Translations under genes and position numbers: made by a program
The notes under the pieces: model-generated
The model's database searches: none
What the model saw: only the letters and a program-made list of their open reading frames with translations
Told to the model about the DNA's origin: nothing
From: Leishmania donovani
Lineage: Eukaryota; Euglenozoa; Kinetoplastea; Trypanosomatida; Trypanosomatidae
Reading direction: 5' to 3'
Length of the DNA stretch: 64,000 bases
NCBI RefSeq assembly: GCF_000227135.1
Contig: NC_018252.1
Coordinates: 605,230 to 669,229 of the forward strand
Shown: in pieces, positions 21,650 to 31,212 of the stretch
Layout: each line of letters starts with the position of its first letter
Position numbering within the stretch: the stretch's first letter is position 1

Positions 21650-24600
21650 TCACACGACGCCATCATAATCGCCGTCGCTGTACTGCATGCGCGCAAAGGC
21701 AAGGCTATCTTCCTCCTCCATGCAGAACGGAGTCGTGGCGGACTGGTGCGGTGGATGCGCAGGCCCTGATATGGACGGAGTGGCTGCATCAGGCACACCG
21801 AGCGACTGCAGCTGAGCGTCGCTCAGCACTGCCGCTATGTCCTGCGTGCCGAGCTGATGACTCGCATGCTTTAGTGCGGCTTTCGGACCTCGCGCCTGCT
21901 TGAGGTGCGGAGCAGCGGCTGCTGCCACCACAGCTGACCAGACAGAACTGCTCAGTGACTCGGCGGCCTCCTCGTGAGACGGCGGCGCTGATGGGGTGTG
22001 TGCATATAGTGCGTCCATGGCAGCTGACGCGCCCGCAGCGACAAGAGCATCCTCGGCTACCGGTGCTGCGACGGCCACACTTCCCGTCGCAGGCTCGTAA
22101 GGCACTGTCGCACTGGCGGCCACAGTGCCGTCGACCTGCGCGCGCGGGTGCACGGTCGCAATCTGCACAGTGAGAGGGTGCCCAGTCAGCGCAAACGGGC
22201 CCGTTGCCGTCCACTGACGCGTGAGAATCGAATGGATGAGCCACGCGATCCCCACAACCGGCGGAGCCGTCGGAGACACGGCAGGCGCGGTCGAAGCAGC
22301 ACCGGCGTCCATGGGAACAGGCTGCAGAGAGACGCGCTGCAGGGCTTCCTGAAAGGCACAGCTGAGAGACTCACGGAGCGCGCGGGCCCGCTGCTGCGAC
22401 TGCTGCTCTCTTGCTGTCAGCCCCAGTTCCACCATGTTATCGTAAAAGCCTGTCAGGTCGATCACAAGGTCAAGGTAAGTGCTCTCCACATTACGCGTCA
22501 CCGTACCGCCAAGAACGCGCAGAAGCTCCTTTACCTGCGCCAAGGCGGCCGTCGCGTCGCCCAGGTAGTTCCCACTGCGGCCGTCGCGACTCGCTCGACT
22601 TGAGCGTCGCGGCCCGGCGTCACCGCCGGCTGCGTTGGCATTCGCCAGGTCCGCCGGGGGAACGTGGAGGTAGAACATGCGGTCTTGAAAGATAGGCACG
22701 TAGAACGGCCGCATCGCCTGCTCGCCAGCCGGCACGTACTCCTCCGCCACCTCTTTACGAAGCTGTCGCAACGTGGAGGACCCGCGACAGCGCGGTGGGC
22801 ACCGCGTTCCCGCTTTTGAGCCAGCCCACACCGCCTTTGACTCCACCGCATCTCCATCGTCTTCCTCGGCTCCAAGGAGCTCCTCGCGACGATGGACACC
22901 GGCAGCAGTGACCGGAGCGGCCACCGCCACCGCCGCGTCCGCTACCTGCCGATCTCCGTACACGGGGTGGGCATGGACGTGCGGCAAGACGGCCGGAAAC
23001 GCCCCCAGCGCTACCGCGTCGTAGAGCCACTGCGGCGTCACAATCGGGATGCCCAACGCCTTGCAGAACAAAATGTCCGGCGTGAGAACGGCGTGTGGGC
23101 TCACCACGAGGTGCGTCGGCTTCTTCGCAATGCGCCGCGTCCGTTCCGCGTGAGTGCGTTTGTGTCTGCCAAACCAGCACGAGCAACCTCCGCTGCCGTC
23201 GTCGTCGTCGCCGTCGCCGCCGAGGACGACACAGGTAGCACCCAGCTGTTCCACGACGTCGCGCAGGAAAGATGAAAGCGTCGCCGCCGCTGCATCGACG
23301 TCTGCGAGGCCATCGAGGAATACGAGCACGCACAGCCCAGCCGCCGTCACTCCCGCTTTCTCGTCCTCCGAGGCCAGCCGACGGAGGAAAGCGAGGTCTG
23401 TGAAGGTCATGGAGAGGGGGAGCTCCGCGGGGGGAGCACACTCGAGATCCGATAGGACCTCAGCCCTACCTCGGCTTGAGATGCGACGGCGTCGTCGCGC
23501 GCAAAGGTGGCGCTGCTGCTGCTGCTGCTCTCGCTTCAATGACTTACTCGCCTCTTCATGAACTACACCGTGCCCCGCATCTTCTTGCTTTCTTCGTCTC
23601 TGGCGACTACCTTGTGGTTTGTCAGATGGCGTTGAGCGGGTGCGATGGGCCGGCCCCTCCGCACAGCTGCCAGCAACGCTGCTGCGGCGAGGTCGCCTTG
23701 CAGTCGTTCGGGTAGGCGCCGCAGAGGCTGCTGATGGCGTCTGCGGCTGTGCGGCAGCGATGGTGGCCGTTAGAGAGGAGGCGGCAAGCGGCTCGGTGAC
23801 AGCCACGCTCACACCACTCAACTCACTCGGGGACGGCGCTGCCGCCGCTCGTGGCAGCAGCTGATGCTGCGAGCTGCCTTCCGAGTTCAAGAAAGGGTCT
23901 CGGCTGCGCTTTGCCGTCGCGCTTCGGTCGCCGGCCGCACTGCCCGCTGGCAGCGACACCGCGGAAGCCGCCGTGGGAGTCGAGCCGGCTTCTTTGTGCG
24001 GTCGCCCCCGTCGCCGAGTCACGGCGGCCGTCGCCGTTGAGCGCAGCACTGCATGGCGAATCGCTTCCTCCTCCTCCGTATCCGCTTCCCACCTCTCCAC
24101 TGCGGCAGCAACGCGTTTGTTTCCCCTGCTGCTGCTGCTGCTGCTGCTGCTAGGCAGCGTCACGGCACTCACGCCTTGGATTCCGCAACCGCCGACTTCG
24201 TATCGAGAAGACGGGGTGAGCCGCGGCGTAGAGGCGGTGTCGGTGCTCGGCTGCTGGGTGATATCCTCGTCGAGTTCGAACGCCGCCGTGCCATCCTGGT
24301 GCGCGCCTCGCTCCGCACGGGCCGCACTCCTTCTTTGCTGGCCGCCTGCACCGTCACTTTGGAGCTGTCCAGACGCGCAGCGTACGGCATTCGCCTTGCT
24401 GCTCGGAGTGTCAGCGATAAGATGATGCGGCCTCGTGGCGCCGCTGTTGGTGGGGGTGCTGGGCGCGACCTGGGGAGCTGAGGGAGTGGAGGGGGAAGCA
24501 GCGGTGATGGCGGCTGAGCCCTCTGTGCTTGCCGTCACCACCCTTGCAAGAGTTGCGAGCCTGCGCTGCTGTTGCTGCTGGCGGTCTGCCTTGCCGCCAT

Positions 24601-25291
24601 CCTCATCGTCAAGGAGAAGTAAGCGGTGAAGCAGGGGAGGGTTTTTGGGGTCTTCGGCTGGTGTGCTCGTTTGGGCACGGCATTTCGGCGGGCTACGCGT
24701 TGCATGCGAGGGGGCGGCGGCTGCATCTCGTCTAGCTGACCTGCTGCTCTTCGCACCCCAGCCAGTACTGTGCGGAGTGTCGCCAGCGGCGGTCGCTGCT
24801 CTAAGAGCACCTCCCGGCGAGGCGGCCGAGGTGTGAGATAAAGGGACAGCAGAGGAGGAGGTTCCAGCAGACTTGCGCGCTGGGGTGGTGCACGTGGCTG
24901 CCGTCACGCTGACGACGTAGGGGGCTATGCTCACGCGTTGATCGGCAGCGACGCATGCGGCAAGGTAGTCTGGACGAACCACCGTCTTGAACTTCACGTG
25001 CGCAGCCTCTAAGAAGGATGCACTGCCGCGGTGAAAGACGACCAAATCCGCGGCGGCCTCACTTAGGGCAAGCGTGGCACCCAGCTGCTGCACATGAAAA
25101 CGCGCGGTGCGCAGTACATCCCTGGCAGAGGCTCGGCTACCGTCTCCGTTGCGCTTCATGGCGTAGTCGGTGCTGATGCCGCTGTGATTCATCCGTCCTC
25201 CGTCCTCGTCGCCGGGGCCGTGGCGGATGTGCAAGAAGACGCGCACCCCAGAGAGAGGGCGAGAGGAGCAGGAGGTGACAGCAGACGACAT
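21650..25291 (-). CDS. Three-BRCT-domain protein, microcephalin-like layout
   Basis: A 1213-residue protein with BRCT-type folds at both ends. The N-terminal one (about 12-130) has the LSGVRVFL strand, LGATLALS, ADLVVF and the closing helix VVRPDYLAACV. The middle one (about 625-765) has LCVLVFLDGL, QLGATCVVL, THLVVS and VTPQWLYDAV with the conserved tryptophan W755. The last (about 870-1035) has FYVPIFQDRMFYL, LGGTVTRN, DLVIDLT and GIAWLIHSIL (W1017). BRCT domains bind phosphopeptides in DNA damage signalling and mitosis. Residues 135-610 are low complexity, with an AT-hook-like RRRGRPHKE and poly-Gln runs. One N-terminal BRCT, a long linker and a C-terminal pair resembles microcephalin, but this is inference from layout. 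The ATG lies 11 bases after an ideal CTGCAG acceptor. Confidence 0.82.
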   Translation of the reverse strand: MSSAVTSCSSRPLSGVRVFLHIRHGPGDEDGGRMNHSGISTDYAMKRNGDGSRASARDVLRTARFHVQQLGATLALSEAAADLVVFHRGSASFLEAAHVKFKTVVRPDYLAACVAADQRVSIAPYVVSVTAATCTTPARKSAGTSSSAVPLSHTSAASPGGALRAATAAGDTPHSTGWGAKSSRSARRDAAAAPSHATRSPPKCRAQTSTPAEDPKNPPLLHRLLLLDDEDGGKADRQQQQQRRLATLARVVTASTEGSAAITAASPSTPSAPQVAPSTPTNSGATRPHHLIADTPSSKANAVRCASGQLQSDGAGGQQRRSAARAERGAHQDGTAAFELDEDITQQPSTDTASTPRLTPSSRYEVGGCGIQGVSAVTLPSSSSSSSSRGNKRVAAAVERWEADTEEEEAIRHAVLRSTATAAVTRRRGRPHKEAGSTPTAASAVSLPAGSAAGDRSATAKRSRDPFLNSEGSSQHQLLPRAAAAPSPSELSGVSVAVTEPLAASSLTATIAAAQPQTPSAASAAPTRTTARRPRRSSVAGSCAEGPAHRTRSTPSDKPQGSRQRRRKQEDAGHGVVHEEASKSLKREQQQQQRHLCARRRRRISSRGRAEVLSDLECAPPAELPLSMTFTDLAFLRRLASEDEKAGVTAAGLCVLVFLDGLADVDAAAATLSSFLRDVVEQLGATCVVLGGDGDDDDGSGGCSCWFGRHKRTHAERTRRIAKKPTHLVVSPHAVLTPDILFCKALGIPIVTPQWLYDAVALGAFPAVLPHVHAHPVYGDRQVADAAVAVAAPVTAAGVHRREELLGAEEDDGDAVESKAVWAGSKAGTRCPPRCRGSSTLRQLRKEVAEEYVPAGEQAMRPFYVPIFQDRMFYLHVPPADLANANAAGGDAGPRRSSRASRDGRSGNYLGDATAALAQVKELLRVLGGTVTRNVESTYLDLVIDLTGFYDNMVELGLTAREQQSQQRARALRESLSCAFQEALQRVSLQPVPMDAGAASTAPAVSPTAPPVVGIAWLIHSILTRQWTATGPFALTGHPLTVQIATVHPRAQVDGTVAASATVPYEPATGSVAVAAPVAEDALVAAGASAAMDALYAHTPSAPPSHEEAAESLSSSVWSAVVAAAAAPHLKQARGPKAALKHASHQLGTQDIAAVLSDAQLQSLGVPDAATPSISGPAHPPHQSATTPFCMEEEDSLAFARMQYSDGDYDGVV

Positions 25292-26573
25292 GGACGGCAG
25301 CGCTGCAGGAGAGGGTAAGCAGGAGGCGAAGGGGTGGCCTCTCTAGTATTTTCACGAATGGTTCGCAACGAAGGGGGACAGAGGCACGTGCGGGTGCGGG
25401 TGTGGTTTGCTGAAGAAAGTGTTTGTGACCGGATCCATCTCCGGAGAGAACCACACCAACGCCGTGACGAGCAGGCCCTCTCCCGTCTGCTCACCCTCTT
25501 ATGTGAGTGCGCGGGTGTGTATCTATGATAGGGTGTCGTCTATGATGATGATGATGCTGGCGATTGTAACGCGAGCGCTGCTGCCTGTGTGAGTGTGTGC
25601 GCACAAACCAGCGGCGAGCCGCGCTCGAAGGTAGTGCAGCGCTTGCTCTATAGATCCACCGACTTAAGTGCCAAGGTATGGACGGCCGTATGTGCGTGGT
25701 TGTGTACTGTGTGTCAGGGGATGGCGGGCAGCTGCTCCGCAGCACCGGAATGCTGGAGGTCTGCGGGCGAAGATCAAGGGAGAATAGGGGGAGGCGTGGC
25801 AGCTGCGTAAAGAGAGTCAGAGAGGTGGCGACCGAGCGACGATGCGGCGCTTGCGCAAGCATCCGCACACTCGTGCATGCCCTGCACGAGGCAGTCTCTG
25901 CTCACATTCGTTTCGACTACGAACACTAGCAATGCCGCATGGCCGTCTCCCAAGTCTCGTCCCGCTGCGCATCACCGTCTGCCCTCTTCGCAGACGGCGA
26001 TGGCGGAGGGGAGGCGCGAAGGGTTGGGGGTGGAGCGGAAGAGGCCTCAGCACGCAGTGAAGAAGAGCCCCACCACCTCTGTTTCGTCTGAATGTATTGC
26101 TGTTGCTGAGTGAGGGGAGGGCTTGGGACGCGGCAGACATCCGCTTCCGCCCCTCCCAAGAGACAGACACACACCGATGTGTATTAGAGTGTGCCGGAGC
26201 CGTTCCTCTTCCTCTTCCGCCTGCACGCTTCATCCCGCTCCGGGCGCACGCACCTGGCTAGTTTACATCGTTATCCTGCAGAGGGGCACACATAGGAGTA
26301 CAGAAACACGCTCAGAGAGACTGACAAGCAGCGCGCTCTGTAGAAGGGTATGCGCTCACTGCGCTAGCGTGTACGTGCTGGAGATAAGGCGACCGTCTCC
26401 CGCTTTCCTCGCTTCCCTCGCTTCCCACCCCCCTTTCCTTCTCTCACGGAGCTCATAAGTGAGAGAAGAAGGGATTCAATCTACGTACATGAGCGAGGGA
26501 CAAACCACAACACTGCTGCACCTACACCACTGCTGGCTTGCGCCGCTGCTATCCATTCCGTAGCCACCGGTTA
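25292..26573. other. Intergenic spacer (CFAP251 3' UTR / BRCT 5' UTR)
   Basis: No gene is supported. Apart from the pyrimidine tract next to the BRCT start and an ATG/GAT repeat near 25540-25556, the sequence is less repetitive than the other spacers. I see no tRNA-like cloverleaf or other RNA gene. Confidence 0.55.
25303..25330 (-). promoter_or_regulatory. Predicted spliced-leader acceptor, BRCT gene
   Basis: On the minus strand the pyrimidine-rich CGCCTCCTGCTTACCCTCTC leads into TGCAG, with the AG at 25304-25303. The first ATG is 11 bases downstream at 25291, giving a very short 5' UTR and supporting that start. Confidence 0.6.
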
Positions 26574-29500
26574 CTAGGCAAGCGTGTTGACGTCGACCTC
26601 GTCGCCGGCGGTGTACATGCCGCTGCTGCTATCGTAGTCATCCTCGCTGTCCACGCCGTTGCCACGCCGTTCCTTACCGTCCGGTCCAAGGTCGTCGTCG
26701 TAATCCTCGAAGCCCAGCAGGTTCTTCGCGAAGGTGCGTGCTGTAATGACGTCCTCGAGCATTTCGAGCCGGATGCCGTCGCCGAGCAGCGACGTCAAAG
26801 CCGCGGCGACCTCGCTGGACTTGAGCGACTCCCCCTCGGTGGACAGCAGATGGAAGAGGTGGTCGCGGTTGATTTCCCCCGTCACCCTATCCGCGCCCAG
26901 CGCGCGGAAGGCTGCCTCGATATCTTGCCGCGTGATGCCGAACACGGGGCGGTAATTGATGTACAACCGCAGGAACTGCGAGAAGTCAAGCAGAATGGTG
27001 TCCACATTCACCTCAGCGAGCGGTTCGTCCCGTGGGCCATACATGTTCGCCACCTCGTAGGTCAGGTGCCCGATTTCCTTCTCGGACGGGTAGTAGCAGA
27101 GAGAGCGCAGAAGGTTCGGCATCTGAGAAAACGGAATGGCGCCGAGCAGCACGCGCTTCGCCGTTGTCTCCTCACCCTGCGCGCGGATTTGGGCGTAATA
27201 GAAGTAGTCCACCACTTCGCTCATCAACTCACCGTCAGCGCCGCCCTCGACCGCGCCGACGAGATGAGGCAGTGGCACGCCGCCCTTCTCCCGGCAGTGC
27301 ACGACGGCCGCCCACTCCGACGGTGACATGATGTATTCGCCGCGCACGCGCCACTGCATGACAGCCTGGTCAGGCCCGCCCGCCGTGAAGACGATGGCGC
27401 CGTCGTGCGAGGTGACCATGCTGGTGATGACGCCTGGGTGGGCGAGGATGCCGATGGAGCCGCACGGATCGCCGCGGAGGGGGAGCTGAGTGAGCCCAAT
27501 CACCTTCTCCTTGGTCGCGTACACCAAGCAGTGAGATGGCGGCGGGGACGATGTCGACGCAGGTGCGGCGGGTGCCTTCGCTACCGGCACAATAGCCATC
27601 TGCGTCACCGGGCCGCCGAACGTCGGCGCCAAGACTGTCTTGACACACTGCCGACTCCAGTTGCTGAGGTACACCTGAAACTTATACTCGCGGGTGGCGA
27701 TCAGCAGCATGTCCAGCACATCCGTGCCGCTACCACCGCCTCCTGCGGTGCTGGCGGCCTTGTCGTCGTCGCCCCTTTCGTGCGCAGCACTACCGTCCTC
27801 TGTCCTGTCGTCACTACTTTCGCCGCAGGTATCAAAGAAGTCGCGCGGCTGGCTCGCTGCGTCCAGCAGCGAGCACCCGTCTGGCAGCCAGGCGAAGCCT
27901 GTCGGCGCCGACTCCTGCGATATCTTATGCGCCGTGCGTAGGAGAAGCCCCGTCTCGGGGCTGGAGTCGACGAGCTCGTACTCGATGAGTCGCTTGTCAG
28001 CGCCCACGGAGAGGAGCCTCAGCCCTTCCTCTAAGCCGGCTGTGTGGGCGCCGAAGTGGAGGCCGCAGATAGGTGCGTTGTGCGTCTTGTGGTGGCCCAC
28101 GAGCTGCCACTCCGCCTTCTTGGTAGACCCGGACGCCTTTACATACTCGTACAGGCCGACGGAGCCGTCGTCTTTGGCGGTGGCCATGAGGAGGCTGTCA
28201 GGGGAGAAGCGGATCTCCTCCACACTGGCGGCCGCCTTGCTCACCGTTGCTTGCTGTTGCTGCTGCTGTTCGGCGACACTCTGCTTGCCGTTGCCCGGCG
28301 ACGAGGGCTGCGCTGCGGCTGCTGTGGCACCATCGCTGGCTGCCGTGCCGACTGCCGTGGCGCTGGCTATGGGGCGAATCGTCTGCTCCTCCTCCAGCGT
28401 CTCCCCATCCAGCACCTTTATGACGCCGTTGGTGAAGCCGACAACGAGCCACTTGCCCGACGGGTCGAAGGCCAAGCAGCGGATCAGCAGGTTGCGGAAG
28501 AGGCTCAGCAGCACCACTCGCTTCTCGCAGTAGTCCCAGAGGTGCAGATTGCCGCTGTACCCGCCGATCGCCAGCCGCGGCAGGTGCGGGTGGGCCGCCA
28601 GACACTGGATGGCGCGGTCTTGACCCTGCACGATGAGCCGTCCGCGTGCCGCTGTGTTGGGGCCCGCGTGAGCGGCGGTGCCGGGCGTGTGGAATGCCTT
28701 CGCTGGCACGTCGATGATCATGCTGTGCGCCGTCGACACCATGAAATCCGGCGCGGTGAACAGGCTCGCGGCGGCGGTGCCTTCAGTGAGAAGGTGACCA
28801 TCGACCTGCTCCGGCGCCATCGCCCGCGCCTCCTCCACCGTCATCACCGGCAGCACTTGGTCGAAGCTGATGGAGACGATGGGACCGCCGTTGAGGTCAT
28901 CGAACCACGCCACCAGTCGAAGCTTGGCATCCAGGAACTTGACGACACCGTCCATGCCGCCCGTGACGATGTACCCTTGCACTGTCGTGATGAAGGTCAC
29001 GCCGCCGATGTGCACCCGCACCATCTTCAGCAGCGATTTATCCTGCTCCTTGATGACGCGGTCCTGCGGCTGCAAGGACCAGAGAACCACATCGCCGTCG
29101 ACGGTGCCACTGCACGCCATCATCGTGCCAGGCAGATACACTGTCTGAGTGAAGTTACCGACAGAGGCCTTGAGGCGGCGCTGGAGGATGGGCGGCGAGT
29201 AGTACTTCAGCATCCCCTCCACCCAAGACCAGAAAATGACGCGGCGCAGCCCGTTCGTGCACAGCAGCTCTGGGTTGTCCTGCGAGAAGGAGATGAACGT
29301 CTGCTCATCGCGCGCAGCGATGCGCCGCACAAAGACGGGGGCCATATCAACATCTGCGAGGAGGTTAGCAGCGTTATGGGTTCCTCCGATGTTGCCAGGC
29401 ATTCCTCCCACCGAGGCGGGATTCGATTGTGTCCAGGCCCAGATCATGATTTCCTGCGGATCTCGGCGGTTGAGGGTGGCGAGGTATTGCCCATCTGGCG

Positions 29501-30080
29501 ACATGGCGACGCTCAGGACACCGCCGTACTTGCCTGTGGCAATCATTTTCACCGGTAGCGCGGTAGCCGCGTCCCACACAATCATGGCGGACCCGTCCTC
29601 CTCGTCGTCGCGCTTCGCGACGGAGGGATCGACGCACATGGCAGCCTCTTCCCATAGCTCTTCCTCCTCCACATCTTTCTGCGACTCGCCCGCGTGGCCC
29701 TTGGCCAACTGCGTGAGCACCACCTGCTGCTGAATGCGCCGGCGCACCTTGACGTCGCCCTCGTCAGCCGTCACGATGAAGCGGTGGTTGTGGCCGCAGC
29801 AGCTACTGCTGATGATGGAGTACCGGTGCCCCAGGAGGTGCTTCTGCGTGTTTTGGATTGCGTCGTACAAGACACCCGTGTGAGCCACCGTGTAGAAGAC
29901 CTTCCGCTGCTGCTGCGCCAGCTGCTGTTGGTTTTCTCCTCGGCCACTGACGCCACCACCGCCAATGCTGAGGTTGTGGATGCTAGCCTTGTAGTCGCTG
30001 TTGAGGCCGAAGACCCACTCAAGGCGTAGCGCTTCCTCCGCGAGGGAGGGGCTGGGGAAACGAATGTACGGACTTCTCAT
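26574..30080 (-). CDS. CFAP251: CFAP251 (WDR66) flagellar radial-spoke-base WD-repeat protein
   Basis: An 1168-residue protein with WD40 repeats from about 20 to 880 and a C-terminal EF-hand-like module from about 980 to 1110. The family hallmarks are the N-terminal RLEWVFGLNSD and the C-terminal run PFSQMPNLLRSLCYYPSEKE, then FLRLYINYRPVFGI and the helix ending STEGESL. These match the CFAP251/WDR66 C-terminal domain. CFAP251 is a subunit of the calmodulin- and spoke-associated complex at the base of radial spoke 3 in motile axonemes, where it ties spokes to dynein control. A Gln/Ala-rich insertion (near 640-690) and an acidic tail are lineage additions. The start at 30080 (MRSPYIRF) is chosen because it is the first ATG after a pyrimidine tract and directly precedes the conserved lead; further open frame upstream is not conserved-looking. 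Confidence 0.88.
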   Translation of the reverse strand: MRSPYIRFPSPSLAEEALRLEWVFGLNSDYKASIHNLSIGGGGVSGRGENQQQLAQQQRKVFYTVAHTGVLYDAIQNTQKHLLGHRYSIISSSCCGHNHRFIVTADEGDVKVRRRIQQQVVLTQLAKGHAGESQKDVEEEELWEEAAMCVDPSVAKRDDEEDGSAMIVWDAATALPVKMIATGKYGGVLSVAMSPDGQYLATLNRRDPQEIMIWAWTQSNPASVGGMPGNIGGTHNAANLLADVDMAPVFVRRIAARDEQTFISFSQDNPELLCTNGLRRVIFWSWVEGMLKYYSPPILQRRLKASVGNFTQTVYLPGTMMACSGTVDGDVVLWSLQPQDRVIKEQDKSLLKMVRVHIGGVTFITTVQGYIVTGGMDGVVKFLDAKLRLVAWFDDLNGGPIVSISFDQVLPVMTVEEARAMAPEQVDGHLLTEGTAAASLFTAPDFMVSTAHSMIIDVPAKAFHTPGTAAHAGPNTAARGRLIVQGQDRAIQCLAAHPHLPRLAIGGYSGNLHLWDYCEKRVVLLSLFRNLLIRCLAFDPSGKWLVVGFTNGVIKVLDGETLEEEQTIRPIASATAVGTAASDGATAAAAQPSSPGNGKQSVAEQQQQQQATVSKAAASVEEIRFSPDSLLMATAKDDGSVGLYEYVKASGSTKKAEWQLVGHHKTHNAPICGLHFGAHTAGLEEGLRLLSVGADKRLIEYELVDSSPETGLLLRTAHKISQESAPTGFAWLPDGCSLLDAASQPRDFFDTCGESSDDRTEDGSAAHERGDDDKAASTAGGGGSGTDVLDMLLIATREYKFQVYLSNWSRQCVKTVLAPTFGGPVTQMAIVPVAKAPAAPASTSSPPPSHCLVYATKEKVIGLTQLPLRGDPCGSIGILAHPGVITSMVTSHDGAIVFTAGGPDQAVMQWRVRGEYIMSPSEWAAVVHCREKGGVPLPHLVGAVEGGADGELMSEVVDYFYYAQIRAQGEETTAKRVLLGAIPFSQMPNLLRSLCYYPSEKEIGHLTYEVANMYGPRDEPLAEVNVDTILLDFSQFLRLYINYRPVFGITRQDIEAAFRALGADRVTGEINRDHLFHLLSTEGESLKSSEVAAALTSLLGDGIRLEMLEDVITARTFAKNLLGFEDYDDDLGPDGKERRGNGVDSEDDYDSSSGMYTAGDEVDVNTLA

Positions 30081-31212
30081 TCTCTCTCTCCTACGGCGCC
30101 TGGGCGCGTGTGCTTGTAGTGCCGCTGCTGCGGTTGTGATGGCGACACTTTCCAAGGAGGCGGCAAAGAGTCTCCCGCAGACACAGTCACGCGTGGGGTG
30201 TACCTGATGAGGAGGTGGTGCGGATAGGGTCAGCCAGACCGCCATGCCAAAAATGGGAGAGAGATACGGGGGAGGGGGGCGGGGAGACGTCAGCGGCCAT
30301 TCGTCTACATGATTAGAGGGAATCATGAAGCTTGGGGTGCGCCAGTGCCGTGCGCCTACCCCCACTAGCACGTGCACATGCAACGCACTAGCACGCACTG
30401 CTGGTGAATGCTGCCAGCAGTGAAGACGACGTCACACAGGGGAGAGAGAGTTCGCGGATCCTCCACACACACACATATATATATATATATATGTTATCGG
30501 ACCGCGGCGGCATCACGGCGCGACTTTGCTTCTCTCCTTACATCGGCTCCGTTGCCCCGCACGTTCTCTTGCCGCCGATGCATCCTTCCATCCATGCTTG
30601 TGTGTGCGTGTGTGTTGTTTTGCATGCTTAGATGCAGAATGAAAGTCCATCGACTTCGACTTACCAACGCACGCCGAAACAAAACAAAGGAACGAAGAGC
30701 GAGACACACGCACATACACACGCCCACAGACGCACACGCACGCAACCCATGACGGGGACTTACTTAGCTCATTAAACAGGAGAGGGATAACGAGAGAGGG
30801 GCCGCGGGGGAGCGCGCAAAAACAAAGCGAAACGAAGGCGACAGCGAACGACCACCCGCATACGCGCTGTGCAGTGGGGGGCGGAGGGGGAGGGTGGTGG
30901 CGGGGGGGGCAAGATGGCAAGGAACGCGCCGTCTCCAGCATCGCTTTCTCCGCTGCAAACCCCTCCCCTCCCAAACCTCCATGCCCCTTCTTCCCCTCCC
31001 TCCCCCCCCCCACATACGCAACCACACCGATACACCGACACAACCACACTTTCAGGCAGCTAGAAAGAGGAAAGGGAGTTGCGCTGTGGTCTGCGCTGCT
31101 GCTCGATTATCCCCTTCGCGCGCAGCTTCGCCTCAACGGTGCATTCAGCCCAGACTGGTTCCCTTTCGCTCATTCTTTCGCTCTTACACATAGAGCGGCG
31201 CAACCCCCCTTT
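30081..31212. other. Intergenic spacer (eIF3f 3' UTR / CFAP251 5' UTR)
   Basis: No gene is supported. It contains a (CA)n-(TA)n run at about 30463-30492, GGGGG tracts at 30880-30912, and a C-rich tract near 31000-31011. Confidence 0.6.

Noticed and set aside
26538..27326. 262-codon plus-strand frame over the CFAP251 3' end
   Set aside because: It is the mirror of the coding frame in GC-rich codons; it overlaps the conserved C-terminal module on the other strand.
28044..29558. 504-codon open frame on the plus strand inside CFAP251
   Set aside because: It is antisense to strongly conserved WD-repeat sequence, has Arg/His-rich composition typical of shadow frames in GC-rich DNA and no splice tract on its strand.
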